Shown: positions 1 to 12,394, counted from the stretch's first letter. The stretch: 64,000 bases of DNA from Sapria himalayana (GCA_029783825.1 JAREIK010003356.1:814035-878034), one strand, 5' to 3'. The notes: generated from the sequence alone by a model not told the origin. Made by a program: numbers and translations.

Positions 1-324
1 ATGCAACTTATCTCTAGCTTCAATAACACAATTTCTATCATTGTTGTCCACCACAAATATGAGAAATTGGGTATTTTGGAAGTAATCCATAAAGAAAGGG
101 TGAATCTTGTCTTGACCCCCAACATCCCACATAGTGAAATTGATGTTTTTGTATTCAATAGTCTGCACATTGAAGACAATAGTAGGAATTGTGGTGAAAA
201 TTTCACCAAGCTTCAACTTATACAGAATGGTTGTCTTACTGCCAGCATCAAGACCTAGCATCAAAATCCACATCTCCATTTTGGCAAATAGCCTACTAAA
301 TAGCTTTGTGAACGTCAACACCAT
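1..324 (-). pseudogene. ARF-type small GTPase, 5' portion (108 codons, runs off the left edge), probably non-functional
   Basis: Read on the minus strand, an ATG at 324-322 opens 108 uninterrupted codons that follow the ADP-ribosylation factor (ARF1) N-terminal half: the amphipathic start with FSRLFAK, the P-loop strand, switch 1 (TTIPTI.FNV), switch 2 (WDVGGQDK) and the FVVD.NDR strand. ARFs recruit vesicle coats on Golgi membranes and need Gly2 myristoylation. Here codon 2 is Val, and the P-loop reads GLDAGSKT where ARFs have GLDAAGKT, so the invariant P-loop glycine is Ser. The switch 1 Gly is Val. No intron interrupts the 324 nt, whereas plant ARF genes are generally split, so a processed copy or captured cDNA-like piece is possible. 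It lies upstream of the 3' end of CACTA-A. The family is certain; lack of function is inferred from the lost key residues. Confidence 0.9.
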
Positions 325-474
325 TTCTTTCACTAAACCGCAATCACTTTGCCATATGACAGTAAAGAGATTTGTTGAGAGAAAGAAACAAAATCAATAT
401 ACCTCAAGAGATAGTCACCAGAGAGGGAGTTCACCCTCTATATGTTCTTATACCTATAGTATATATAATTAAAA

Positions 475-1000
475 ATAGAGTTATATATAGTTAAACATAT
501 AATTATATGTAGATATATTCATACAAGTAGTTATACATAAATATATACAAAGTTATAAAAAAATATATAGATTTAATTATATGAATACATACATGTATAC
601 ATTGATACAAATATAATTATATTTAATTATATGGAGTATTACATGGTTATACAAATATTTATATATAGTTATACATATATAGTTATAAATATGTATGTAG
701 TTAAAGATATAGTTATATATAACATTTTTATAGCTATACATTTAGTAAAATACAATTATATATATTTATATATTATTATACATATGATATATTTTCTTAA
801 AAATATAGTTATATAGAATTACACACATAGTTATATAATATTATAAAATTAAAAAATTAGTTATATATAGTTATTAATATAGTTATAGAAATAGTTTACT
901 TAGTTACAAATATAGTTAAATATAATTATGAAGAGTTTTATATTGTTATACAAATATTTATAAATAGTTATCATATACTATGATAACAACACACTCTCAA
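475..1000 (+). repeat. AT-rich satellite of about 540 bp (TATAGTTATACATA family), single copy
   Basis: Strings of ATATAGTTA/ATACATA with landmarks (ATATATTCATACAAGTAG, CAAAGTTATA, TATAGATTTA, ATACAAATATTTATATATAG) in the same order as copies at 19.3-20.46 kb and, reverse complemented, at 27.27-28.42 kb and 49.14-49.62 kb. No coding potential. Confidence 0.75.
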
Positions 1001-3300
1001 ATGCCCAATTGAATTACACCACTATAGACAAAGAACTTGTATCAACAATATTTTCTTTTGGCAAGTTAATATCATATTTAATGGGAACCAAAGGCATAGT
1101 ATATACTAAATATTCTATAATAAAATATCTCATAGAAAAGAAAGATGTTAGGCCTAGATTGATTTGATAAATTTTACTATTACAATAGTTTGAACTAGAG
1201 ATGTTAGATAAGAAATGCACATATAATCAAAATTAAAAATAGCTTATAAAAACTAGAAAAAGAAGATAAAAGAGTTGATGAAGAAGATATTTGATAGTTT
1301 TTTTATTTGAACAAATTATAATATTGAATAAAAATGTAACTCCATGGTATGTAGTATTGAATTAACCTTATCATTGCAAGTAGTACTGTGATCAAAATTT
1401 GAGGCAAAGTGTTACAGATGAGAGATTAGTAGTATCTTGCAAAAATGTCACTTTTTGTTCCAAATCTCACAAATTTGTAGAATATGTTAATATTTATGTG
1501 CTCAAGAATTTTTCTTCTCAAAATTAATGTTGATATTTACATATATATGCATTAATATATATGTGCAGTTACACTGCCCCACAGACACACATTTATACAT
1601 CCATATACATTACTATACATTATATATCAGCATACACATTTTTGTACTTTTGTATATATTCACACATGTATCTACAATTTCAAAGTAGTGTGTATATACT
1701 TGTATGCATGCATATACTACTATACACCCACACAAACATACACATATACCTATATACATAATGTATTTTTAAAGTTACACATGAAACTATTATGTGTGTG
1801 TGTGTGTGTGTAAATGTATTTAAAATTTTTTGATTTTGAAAATTTAATTAAAATAAAATATTATATATTGTACACAATGTATAAAATATTGTATATTTTT
1901 AAATTTAAACAAATATTTGTGTGTGTGTGTGTGTGTGTGTATGCGTGTGTGTGTGTGTGTGTGTGTTAAGCATATTAATGTGTAAAATGAAATTATGAAT
2001 TAAATATATTAGCTTCTATTTTATTCAAATAGTTGTTTTTTAATATTTATATTAAAATAACTTTCATTATACTAATATAAATAAATGAAGTTGGCATATT
2101 TGTAAATTATTTTATTTTTACAATCATGTTAAGATTGAAAATCTATTTTATAAATAGATAATATTGTTTTTGTTTTTCTATATAATTTTTTTATTAAAAT
2201 ATCAATGTCTATGATAAATTTTTACCTATTATTTATTGTTATTAATAAATGTTTAGAAACTTTAAAATTCAAACAAATATAATGTAGTGCATATAAATAA
2301 ATGTTTTTAATGTTTCTTAAAAAATCAATTATTTCTTTAATTATGTTCATACAAAATAGATTTCCATATAAATATATGAGTAAATTTTTCTACAATTAAT
2401 TATTTTTTTTATTTTATTCAAAATATATAAATGACCATATAAATATATGAATTTGTTGTTTTAAATTATTATTTTTAATTTTTTTTTTCAAATTGAATAC
2501 ATGACAATGTTTTATTTCTGTAATTAATAGATATATTTCAAACATTGTTTATTTATAATAAATATAACATATTGCATATTATGAGGTGCAATTTTTATTT
2601 TGTAAATAAATTTTATTTTTAAAGTTTTATCTTTGTAAAATGAAACTACATCACATATATATTTTAAAAATTTTTTATAATATTTATTTCACAAACATAT
2701 TGTTATTTGTTTTGAAATTTACAACATAAATTTTAACAAATGAACAATTTATTAGAAATCAAATTTAGTTAAATGATATTAAGTGAAACAAAAATGCAAA
2801 CCCTAAACATATTAAAGCTTAAAGATTAATACAAACTTATAAAAAAACAATAAAAATACATTTAAGGTTGAAAAAAGTAATTTTAAGTTCCAAAAATATT
2901 TTGGAAAATGATAAAGATTTATACAATATCCAAAAAAACATGTATGAATGAAAAGAATTATATGAATGGATATTAAGTTTCTGAAGCATGTAGGTATACA
3001 TGTTGTAGATGTAGTTATATATATTAGACACCAAAAAAAATTTAGGGTTACTCTTTATGACCTAACCTGATCCAGAATCTTATTTGGGTATGATTTCCAC
3101 CTCACATTGGTCTCACTACATCCATTCTTAAGTTTGATTTGTTGGGATAATGGTAGAAAGCTGTGTTCAGAGGTTTGAGGATCTAGAAAATGTCTAGTTC
3201 TTATTAAAATTATCATTTCTAATAATTTTAAAATATGAGTGTGTACTCTTGCTTTTCAGGCATTCTTTGCATGTGATTCTTATTAAAGTGAAAAAAAATA
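1001..3300. other. AT-rich interior of CACTA-A, no gene seen
   Basis: Low-complexity AT-rich DNA with GT microsatellites (1793-1810, 1919-1966). Short open frames on both strands show no family resemblance and stop quickly. A more mixed-composition stretch at 3050-3200 could be an eroded gene fragment, but I cannot assign it. Confidence 0.6.
1919..1966. repeat. (GT)n microsatellite
   Basis: About 48 bases of alternating GT with one ATGC interruption. A shorter GT run sits at 1793-1810. Confidence 0.95.
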
Positions 3301-3368
3301 GCCTTGTTTTGCATTTTTTTCTTTAAATAAAACAATAATTAAAAGAAGGATTCTACTGGTAGAAGCTG

Positions 3369-3494
3369 ATGATCACTCCAATTGGGGCTCCTTCATTTTT
3401 CAAAGCCTTCATGTTCAATACGATGGTTCGTGTTTGTGCTGAGGTGGATCATTTTCATTCTTCATCAATAAAGTATCAAGGTCTAGACTTGAGG
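3369..3494 (+). other. Unrecognised exon-like open segment
   Basis: An ATG at 3369 opens about 42 codons of mixed composition, unlike the surrounding AT-rich sequence (peptide includes GAPSFFKAFMFNT and KYQGLDLR). It ends at a GT donor-like AG/GTAGGT. It sits just before the shared CACTA 3' block, where other copies hold captured host exons (compare the kinesin-like piece at 63.2 kb). I do not recognise the family. A captured exon is the likeliest reading. Confidence 0.35.
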
Positions 3495-3534
3495 TAGGTC
3501 ATTATTTTTTGTTTATGTCTTTTTATCTTAGGAA

Positions 3535-3760
3535 GGTGTGAAACAGAAATATGGCTATTATTTTTTCTATGGTGACCAGAGGAGCTAGGGGAGAGAAAGG
3601 AATATCAATTTCATGAATAGATTATACTTTATATAATGTCATTAGATGTATTGATGAAGATGTAATAAAATTTTGTTATGTTTTTGTTTTAACAATGTAA
3701 TATATAGTATCAAAAAAATTTATTAATTGCTTTTATATTTTATTAATTATAAATTATGGT
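3535..3760 (+). repeat. Shared CACTA 3' block
   Basis: Contains the recurring text around GATTATACTTTATATAATGTC, TTAGATGTATTGATGAAG and ATAAAATTTTGTTATG, found also at about 9990-10260 and 10980-11215 (both reversed), 33590-33880, 34810-35110, 50040-50340 and 63385-63500. It always lies inside the 3' subterminal region. Confidence 0.8.
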
Positions 3761-3855
3761 TTATAGTTTATGTTTTTAGTTAATTTAATATAAAAACTTA
3801 AAAATATGTAATCAATTTTTTTGTAAAAAAATAAAATAGTAAAAATAATTTTGGA

Positions 3856-4138
3856 ATGAAAATAGCTAGGGATTGTTCCCTCGCTAATTTAGTTAGGGAC
3901 TTTTCTGTAAATCTAAAATATGATCAAAATTAGCAAGGGAAAAAATAAATTTAGCTAGGGAATTTTACGGCGTTTAAAATTTTTTGATAGGAAATTTTTT
4001 GAACATTAATTTTTTGCGATGAGCACATTAATTTTGGAAAACTTCGGTCATTAATCCATCATTATTCTATTTTAGCAACAACGAAATACTATTTAGCTAG
4101 AGAATATTTCCAAGTTATTTGGAAATTTTTTTGTAGTG
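3856..4138 (+). repeat. CACTA-A 3' subterminal repeats and terminus
   Basis: Repeats of AGCTAGGGA...CCCTCGCTAATTTAG, the subterminal motif of this CACTA family, end with GGAAATTTTTTTGTAGTG at 4138. The reverse complement begins CACTACAAAAAAATTTCC, closely matching the terminus at 35585. Confidence 0.85.
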
Positions 4139-5469
4139 ATATATATTTGACTATCTACATAATAGTATATCTATCAATCTATTTATCTATCTATTTCTCT
4201 ATCTTTATATCTGCCTATATATCTACATATCTATATATCTATCTAAAAATTTATTTTTCTATTTGTCTATCTACCTATCAATCTTTTTATCTATCTATCT
4301 ATCAATTTATCTATATATCTATCTATCTGTCTGTCTGTCTATATGTCAATCAATAAATCTATCTGTCTGTCTATCTATTTATCAATCTATTTTTCTATTT
4401 GTATATTTATCTATTTATCTTTTTGTCTGAACCACTAATTACCTAATTTATATCTTTGTAATTGTCAAACTATATATCTTTCTATATGTATATCTTTCTA
4501 CCTATCTAATTTTGTTTCAGTCCATCAGTACATTAGTCAATATATATATATATATATCTATCTATCTATCTACCTATCTATTTTTCTACCTATTTCTATA
4601 TCTATTTGCATATTTGTCTATATGTCTATTTGTCTATATGTCTATTGGTCTATTTGTCTACATATCTATTTTACAAACTATCTACCTATTTAACTATCAA
4701 TCAAATAATCAATCTAACAGTCTATCTATTTATCTATCATTATATCTATCTTCTTATCTATCTATCTGTCTGTCTATCTATCTATCTATCTGGCTATCTA
4801 TCTATCTATCTTTTTGGTTATCGATTAGTCTATCTATCTATCCATATATATTACTATTTGTCTATAGGTATATCTACCTTTATATCCATCTCCATATCTA
4901 CCTATTTTTTTATCTGACTAACTTTATTTTTTCTATTTGTCTATCTATCTACCTTTATATCTACATTTTTATCTTTCTATAAGTCTATTTGTCTGTCTGT
5001 CTATCTATCTATTTTTTTTCTATCATTATGTCTATAATTATATTTGTCTAGCTATCTATTAATCTATCTATCGATTAGCCAATACGTATAGCTATGTATC
5101 TATCTTTCTATTTGTCTATATATCTATTTGTATAACTACCTAACTCTTTAACTATCAACCAGACTATCAATATATTAGTTTATCTATTTAACTTTCTATC
5201 AATCTTTCTTTCTTTCTATCTATCTAACTATCTATCTATCAATATGTCTATCTAGCTATCTATCAATTTGTCTATCAGACTATCTATCTATCTGTCTATC
5301 TATATATCTATCTTTCTACCTATCTACTTATCGGCCTAATTATTTATCTCTCTATTTCTATATATCTATTTGTGTATCTATCTATCTACCTTTTAAACTG
5401 ACTTTTAATCAGGCAATTTGTCTATCTATCTATCTGTCTATCTATCTATCTATCAGACTATATGTATAC

Positions 5470-5507
<38 letters not shown>

Positions 5508-6475
5508 CAAACTATCTATATTTTTATCTCCTTATCTTCCAATCTACTTTTTTGTCTATCTATATATATGTTTATTTGTCATTCTGTAAATCTATCTATC
5601 TGTCAATTTGGTTAAAAATCAATCAATCTATCTATCTATATATATGTTAATATGTCTAACTATCTAATTATATATCTATTTGTCTATCTATCTATCTATC
5701 TATCTATTTATCTATCTATATATCTATCTAACTATATATATGTCTATCTATCATTCTATCTATCTATCAATAAATTTTTTTATTTGTATATTTATTTATT
5801 TGACTATATGTTTATATGTCGATCTGTTTATTAGTTTATCTATCTATATATCTGTCTATCTATCTACCCATTTATCTTTCTACCTATCTCTATATCTATT
5901 TGTGCATTTATCTATGTGTCTATCTGTCTAATTGTCTATATATCTATTTTACTAATTATCTGACTATTTAACTATCAATACAACTATCAGTCTAACAGTA
6001 AATTTATGTATCTATTTATCTATCTATATATCTATCTTTTATCAATCTATCCATCTATCTATCTATCTATCTAACTATTTGTCTATTTGTATATTTGCCT
6101 TTCTACTCATCTACCTATATACATATTTGTTGATCAGTCTATCTATCTATCTATATCTTTATCTTTCTATTAGTCTATTTGTCAATCTATGTATCTATCG
6201 ATCTATTTATCTTTCTATCTATCTATATGTCTATCATTATATTTGTCTCTCTGTGTATCAATCAATCTATCTATTTTCCTATCTCTATATCTATCTATCT
6301 ATCTTTCTATCTAATTGTTAATATATCTATTTTTCTAACTATCTATCTATCCAACTCTATAACTATCAAACAAACTATCAGTATGTTTATCTATTTGTTT
6401 ATCATTCTCTCTATCTATTTATCAAACTAACTAACTAACTATTTATCTATCTATCTAACAAACTAACAAACTATC
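4139..6475 (+). repeat. (CTAT)n array 1, degenerate
   Basis: About 2.3 kb of CTAT tetranucleotides with interspersed CTGT, CAAT and CTTT variants. Because CTAT has no stop in any phase (period 12 nt, Leu-Ser-Ile-Tyr), long spurious open frames occur. It contains a GT tract at 5479-5507. Its left edge is the CACTA-A terminus; its right edge is the truncated 5' side of CACTA-B. Confidence 0.95.
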
Positions 6476-7250
6476 TATATTTAAAATAAAAAAATATTTT
6501 AATGGTTATAGTAATATTTTAAAAAAATATTTACGAAAAGATTTAAAAATTTAGGAAAAAAAAATTCAATTTATTATTAAAATTTAAAGAAAATAAATTG
6601 ATATTTAAAGATAAAAACATAGATGTTTTAATTACATAAAAAAGTTTGATGATTTAAAAAATAAATCTCATCATGGTTATTAAAAGAACACTTCAATTGT
6701 TTTTTAGGGTTTGAAAAAGAATTATTTAAAATATTACTAATTAAATTTCTTTGTCCTTAAAATACTTAAATTATTTTTTCGCTAATAAACACTTTTAAAA
6801 AGTACTACCAAACTGACCCTAAGTTGATTTTAATTCAAGTTTTTTTTATCCTTACTCAAATATATAAGAATTAAATAATTTAGTAAGATCTTTACTATTA
6901 ACTTATAATATTCTACTTTTTATTTAAATAATAAATATAACATTTTTTATTGATCTTCTAAGCTTTAAATAATTTTTAAAATTATATAAATTATAAATTA
7001 TATCAAATAGTATGAAATTTTATTCCTTTATAATTATTTCATATTATATCATAAAAAATAAATTGAATTATTAAAAATTTACAACCATTAGTTAGATAGA
7101 GAGAGAGAGAGAGATATATATATATATCAAATACTTTATTATTATATGTTATTATTTAATTTATTTATGAAATAATATCATTTATAGTTAAAAAAAATCT
7201 ATTTCATTTTTTTATTTAAATTATTTAATTTTTATAATTTTAGGTTACTT
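6476..7250 (+). other. 5' interior of CACTA-B, AT-rich, non-coding
   Basis: Includes text such as AATTATTTCATATTATATCATAAAAA and AGAATTAAATAATTTAGTAAGATC that recurs near 39470-39660. Contains a (GA)n(TA)n microsatellite at 7098-7127. No coding signal. Confidence 0.6.
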
Positions 7251-7255
7251 GTATA

Positions 7256-7293
7256 TTTTTGTCTCTTTTTTTTAAATAAAAAAAAAGAGACAA
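7256..7293. repeat. Perfect inverted repeat (hairpin)
   Basis: TTTGTCTCTTTTTTTT is followed after a short AT spacer by its exact complement AAAAAAAAGAGACAAA. It lies in the non-coding 5' region of CACTA-B and could fold as a short hairpin. Confidence 0.75.
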
Positions 7294-7708
7294 ATTCAAT
7301 CACTTAATTCCGTGAAAAAAATGCTAAGAAATATTCAATCAAAAATATTTTTTCTATCTTTCGAAAAGAAAGAGAGGAGAAGCAAAACTAGACTATGTGA
7401 GCAACCAACAAATTCAAACTCTTCTTGTTACCAAGTAATATTATCATTGATCTTCTCCTTTAAAATACTATATACATTTCTCTGTCTCTCTCAATTTCAT
7501 TACCATTGGCAGAGTTTGGTTTATACAGAATATTTGGTTTTTATTTTTTTTATTTTCCTCCAATTTTCTTCTTCTTTCTTCTATTTTCACATCACTTATA
7601 TGATGTTAACTCTCCCCCTGTAATGAAACAACAAATGGTTAGTGTAAACTTTGTTCTTTAACTGTTTAAAAAATTAGGGTTTTATAGATTTTAAATATAA
7701 AATGTGCA

Positions 7709-7868
7709 TCTTGTTTTCTGCTTTTGTAAGTTAAGAAAGAAAATTTATGCTCAATGTTTTCTGCTTCTATAACTTAATAAAAATTTTTTTTTTAATGTTT
7801 TCTGTTTCTATTACTTAATAAAAAAAGTATGCTTAATGTTTTCTGCTTCTGTAACTTAAGAAAAAACA
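7709..7868 (+). repeat. About 42-bp minisatellite, four units
   Basis: The motif GTTTTCTGCTTCT.TAACTTAA recurs at about 7713, 7755, 7796 and 7838. The units differ mainly in the length of A and T runs. Confidence 0.8.
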
Positions 7869-7879
7869 AAATCAATGTT

Positions 7880-8480
7880 TATGGGTTCTATTTTTTTGTC
7901 TCCAAAAATATTATAAACAGTTAACATTATTTATAAACTTTTATACATTTATATAATCATATGACATTATATATAAATGTCTATACTTTAATATATATAA
8001 ACATATTACATTATATAAAAACATTGATATGTTTATACAAACATATATTATTATATATAAATATTTATACATATGTATAAATGTTTATAAATATTTTACA
8101 CCATTTACATAAAACTATACATTTATATATTTTTTTATATAACATATAGAATATTTATACATTTTTGTAAACATTTATATAACATATAAATTTATATATA
8201 AATATAAAATATTTATAATGTTTAAATAAATGTGATATATATACTATATAATATTTATAAAAGTGTTACAAATATATAATTATATATATGTAACATTTAT
8301 AAAAATATTGTAAACACAACATTATATCTAAACACTTGTATATTTATAAAAGTGTGAAGTTTTTTTTAATGATTATTCTTTTTAATGTTTAATGGATTTC
8401 AAATCACCGGAAAGTGTGCTAGCTCTTAAAGTTGTTTATATATTTATTGTTTAATGCTTACTCTTCATCTCTTATCTTAT
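7880..8480. other. AT-rich stretch without gene
   Basis: Dense TATAAACATTTATA strings (about 7915-8345) with no coding frame, followed by a transition to mixed-composition captured gene sequence near 8480. Confidence 0.65.
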
Positions 8481-8575
8481 ATATAGGAGCGTTTAATTTG
8501 AGGTAACACTTTCTACCCTTACTCAGCAAAATGAAACTATATCATTTTTTAATGTCTAGTTATTTTACTTCTTAG

Positions 8576-8754
8576 AACCATATCATTCATCATGAGTTTG
8601 TGTACCATGGTCATGGTGAGTTACATTTCATTGCTCATTATTTGCTTACATGGAAACATGATCTGCATTCTTTGATCGTTGAATTAGAATGTCTCTGTCA
8701 TTCCTGACATGTTAGGATGTTAATGAGAGATTTAGAACAAAGTCGAACTCTGAA
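8576..8754 (+). pseudogene. NAT10/Kre33-type RNA cytidine acetyltransferase, fragment (copy 1)
   Basis: The exon end encoding SLCTMVM stops at ATG/GTGAGT (8615/8616). An intron of 100 nt ends at TTAG (8715), and the next exon encodes DVNERFR.KSNSE. This matches the helicase region of NAT10, where a YT..MDVH.RFR.E motif lies downstream of the FEALTPN motif. The family acetylates cytidine in 18S rRNA and tRNA in the nucleolus. Splice sites are intact here, so capture was at DNA level. At about 8754 the frame runs directly into an unrelated SPOC-type sequence, forming a chimera. A longer copy lies at 32615-33137. Confidence 0.8.
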
Positions 8755-9420
8755 CTGGCAAGCATGAAAGAGGCTGCAGGGGGGTACAAGAAAGATGAGA
8801 GGGTTGGCTTTGCACAACTTTCACAGAGTATTGATCTTTATGTCTACCCTCGAAGCTATAACATAATCACCATACTTGCTAAGCATGGATTTTTTAGGGG
8901 CATGACTGTCAATGATAATCACCCCAAATTGCTAAAGCATATGAGAGCTAGATTGCCTCTTTAAGTGATAAACCTCGCAACTCTCTTGATGCTTCTCAAA
9001 GAATAGGCAAAAGAGCTGATTAATCCCTTCATGGTGCTAGTGGAAACACTGACATCAATTCCATGAATATCCAGATGTGTCAACCTCGTTCTGATCAACA
9101 GCCTTTTTCTACGATAGACTATCTTTGGCTCACCAACTCTCTCTCAATGCTAGAACAATCCCAAATTTCTTCAATTTATGATTCATCCTCACTCCCTGCA
9201 TTTGCAAGACTATGACAAGTCGAACCTACTTCAACAATTGGCAGGCAAACCATTGGAGTAGCTCCTCATGTTCATCTGGCTGCCTTACTTTCATTAGGTT
9301 ATGCTGGTAGAAAACAAATGGCTGCAAATGATTACGATGATCTTCCTGACTTTGATTTTGGAACTGCTTCTGATACTTCTCTTTCTTCACGAGGCAAAAT
9401 GCTGAATGCTGCGACTCGAT
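8755..9420 (+). pseudogene. SPOC-domain protein fragment, left part (interrupted by CACTA-C)
   Basis: Translation gives ASMKEAAGGYKKDERVGF followed by IDLYVYPRS..IITILAKHGFF, resembling the SPOC domain of plant TFIIS/PHD-SPOC proteins, up to a stop at 8962. A second frame from about 8966 continues for about 150 codons with two stops and includes RQTIGVAPHVHL and the acidic DYDDLPDFDFGTA segment typical of the C-terminal part of such proteins (DDLPEF.F). The sequence breaks at 9420 where CACTA-C begins and resumes at 26467. Family assignment is by motif memory; the break is seen directly. Confidence 0.65.
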
Positions 9421-9845
9421 CACAAGAATATAGCTAGGGATAATTCCCTAGCTAAATGAGTATTTTCCATCGCTAAACGGGATATAGCGATGGATTACCG
9501 ATGAATCAGTTTCCTATCTAAAGTGCTTCTTGCAAGATTTTAGCGACAGAAGTGTCCCTAGCTAAAAATTTAGCGACAGAAAAATTCCTTGCTAAAAAAG
9601 AAAAATCTCGTAGCTAATTTAGAAAGATAAATGAGATATTCCATCACTAAACAAAAATAACGACGGATGGTTCCCGAGCTAAAGTGCTGGTCTATAAATT
9701 TTAGCAACGGATATAGTCCCTAGCAAATAAATTTAGCGACGGAATATCCGTCGCTAAATTTAATATTTCCCTAGATAAATTAGCTAGGGAAAATTCCCTA
9801 GCTAATTTAGCAAGGGATTTTTCCCTAGCCATTATACTTTCAAAA
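9421..9845 (-). repeat. CACTA-C 3' subterminal repeats
   Basis: Repeated AGCTAGGGA...CCCTAGCTA and TTTAGCGACGGA words, in the mirror orientation of 3856-4138 and 35255-35585. Confidence 0.85.
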
Positions 9846-9989
9846 ATAATTTCAGAAAATTAAAATTTTTAAAATTTTTTAATTAAATAATTTAATATTT
9901 TTATATCAAATTGAATAAAAATTGAAACTATGAATAATGTATAATAAACAAAAAATAAATCATTTAAAATCTTTATGTAAATTCAATAT

Positions 9990-10830
9990 TGTACATAATT
10001 GAAACAAAACAAACAAACTTTTATTTGATCTTATTCATCAATGTATCTGCCGATAGTACATAAAGTATGACATATCCATTCATTGACATTGCTTTCTCTC
10101 TCTCTGATCCTCCGAACATCATTTTTATACTAAGACAAAGCTGTCCGAGTCACGTCATGTTATGTCAAGTGAAAAATTCTATAACTTATAGAAGCTTTGC
10201 ATGAGGAACAATGTGGTATCATATCTGTAAGAAAATTAAACAGCTCAGTCAAATTAACAAAAAAAGTTATGTTTTGATACATATATAATCCTGTAGTATA
10301 TATGTAAATATATACTAGTTTTTCACTCGTATATATATTACTACAGTATATGTACATATTAATAGTTGTATTATGTGTACTTATAAACTAAGTACAAATA
10401 AATTCAATATATACGTACATAAAATACTACAGTATTAAATGTATGTATATACTGACTTTATTTCTACATATATATCTCTTTTGGTGCTGTTGCCACTGCT
10501 CTCGCTGCCGCTCCTATCACTACTTCCATTGCCGCTGTCGTTGCCAATAGCATTGTTGCTGTCGCTACTGCCGCCTCCTCTGCTACTGCCGCTGCCACTG
10601 CCACTGTTTCCGTCGTTGCCTCTGTCACAGCCGCAGCTGCGGCCGTGGCCACCGCCACTTGTCGTGGCTGCCGCTGATGATAATAGCTTTTTACATACCT
10701 ATAATAGGCTAAAACTCTACCCAAAAACTTTAGAGAAACACAAACATATTCACAGATATATAAAAATAGTTATTATAGACATGAACAACCAAAAAATACA
10801 GTTGAATGTCATACATTTTCAACAAAAATT
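9990..10830 (-). repeat. CACTA 3' module, unit 1 (block + palindromic satellite + GC-rich trinucleotides)
   Basis: On the minus strand: leader GGGTAGAGTTTTAGCCTATT (about 10720), the trinucleotide island 10480-10680, palindromic TATACTACAGTATA-type repeats 10262-10440, then the shared 3' block. Unit 2 at 10975-11960 has the same order, so the module is tandemly duplicated at about 1.1 kb. Confidence 0.8.
10480..10680. repeat. GC-rich trinucleotide island
   Basis: GCTGCCACTGCC-type triplets in an otherwise AT-rich area; open in several frames (Leu/Pro or Ala/Val/Thr) purely because of composition. Not coding in my reading. Confidence 0.85.
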
Positions 10831-10974
10831 TAAAAAATTAATTTAATATTTTAAAATTAAATTTAATAAAAACAGAAACTTAAATGAAAATTTTTAATTA
10901 AAAAAAATTTATTCAATAACTTATTCTAATACAATATTTTAAATAACTAAAACAAAAAAAAATTATATTACATA

Positions 10975-11960
10975 TTATTAATCAATGTATCTATAGACTG
11001 TGTATAAAGTCTAATCTATCAATGCATTGATGTTGCTTCCTCTCTCACTACTCCTCCGATCACCAACTTTCAGCTGCGAAAATGCTGTCCGAGTCACGAT
11101 GTTTCATGTTTGTTGAAATATGTCTTTGCTTATACAAGATTCGTTTAGGAAACAATGTGGTATCATATCTGTATTAAGTTTAAACCACCAAATCAAATCA
11201 AAATAAATAAATAAAACTATGTTTTGATAAATATATATTGCTATAGTAAATATGTACATATATTACTACAGTATATGTACACATAAACTATAGTATTATG
11301 TGTACATATATATATTGAGTACATATGTATATACCACATTTGTTTCCATTGCTACTGCTCTTGCTACCACTGCCACTCTTATAGATTCTGCCACTTTCAT
11401 GGGTGCTACAAATACCGCTGCCACTGCTTCTGTCGCCACTATTGCTTCTGCCATTTCCGGTGTTGCTGCTGCTACTACTGATGCTGCTACCATAGCTACC
11501 GATGCTGCCACTGCTGCCCCTGCCACTGCCACTGCTGCCCCTGCCACTGCCACTGCTGCCACTACAGCTGCCGCTGCGGCTTCCGCAGCTGATGCTAATG
11601 GTGTCACTGATGCCACTGCAACTGATGCTGATGCTGCTACTACCACTGCTGCTGCCGCTGCCGCTACGGCCGATGCGGTCACTGATGTCGTGTTTGCCGC
11701 TACTACTAGTGCTACCACAGCTGTTTCCATTGCCACTTTCACTACCGCCACTACCGCTTCCACTACCGCTACTACCACCTCTACTACTGCTGAATATAGG
11801 CTTTTTCATACCTATAATAGGCTAAAACTCTACCCAAAAAATTCACAGACACAAAAACATATTCACAGATATATTAAAACAAATATTATAGGCATGAACA
11901 AACGCAAATTAAAGTTGATTGTCATATAGCTTCAACAAAAATACAAAAGATGTCCAACAA
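10975..11960 (-). repeat. CACTA 3' module, unit 2
   Basis: Same order as unit 1: leader near 11800-11940 (CTATTATAGGTATGAAAAAG on the minus strand), trinucleotide island 11335-11790, short palindromic satellite 11225-11335, then the block with GATATGATACCACATTG. Confidence 0.8.
11335..11790. repeat. GC-rich trinucleotide island, longest copy
   Basis: About 455 bp of GCYACYGCYRCY triplets. Open frames of 107 to 209 codons occur on both strands at once (Ala/Thr, Leu/Pro, Ser/Gly, Val/Ala), which marks composition rather than a gene. Flanked by the palindromic satellite and the conserved leader. Confidence 0.9.
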
Positions 11961-12394
11961 TTATGTTTAGAGATAAAGAGAGTGCAAAAATAAAATGTTT
12001 TTATAATAATAAAGATAAGATAAGCTAGCCCTCTTTTTGATAAATTTGAAATCGGTAAATATTGGACTCATGCATTCAAAGGACCGTGGTAATGTCTGGA
12101 TGCTTTGAATCAGGATTTTTTCTTTTCTCTCAAATAATGTGTTCTACAAAGATTTATAATTTGATTTATCAGAAAAGCAAAGAACAAAACCAGAATAAAA
12201 AAATTGTAGCCTGCAAAAAAATATCATAATTATTTGTTACACAGACAAAAATAAATAACAGTTCAGAAATACTTTTCATACTCAGTCATCATCATAATTT
12301 GTAGGGAATGCTAGCCTCTCCTGTGAGGATTCAAAGCTAGATCTCAGAATGCATTCTGATGCACCAATGCCGCTAACTGTGACTCCATATAGGA

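Larger units (their letters stand above)
1..4138 (+). mobile_element. CACTA-A: 3' part of a CACTA (En/Spm) transposon
   Basis: The right end at 4131-4138 reads TTGTAGTG, the complement of the CACTACAA terminus, and is preceded by TAGCTAGGGA-type subterminal repeats from about 3856. Leftwards lie the shared 3' block (3535-3760), an AT satellite copy and the ARF piece. The 5' terminus is outside the window and no transposase is visible in this part, so the left limit is only the window edge. Immediately right of the terminus begins the first (CTAT)n array. Confidence 0.6.

Noticed and set aside
4147..6430. Many overlapping open frames rich in Tyr, Leu, Ser and Ile in the CTAT arrays (also 35664-37998 and 52161-54892)
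   Set aside because: CTAT repeats contain no stop in any phase, so these frames are a by-product of the repeat; no start context, splice structure or domain.
7312..7623. 103-codon frame in the CACTA-B 5' region
   Set aside because: Phe/Ile/Ser-rich peptide with no motif; flanked by AT-rich non-coding DNA and not repeated in related elements.
11300..11929. 209-codon Ala/Thr-rich frame and three other long frames over the same bases
   Set aside because: Simultaneous openness on both strands reflects triplet composition; the sequence is a repeat island found at other places.
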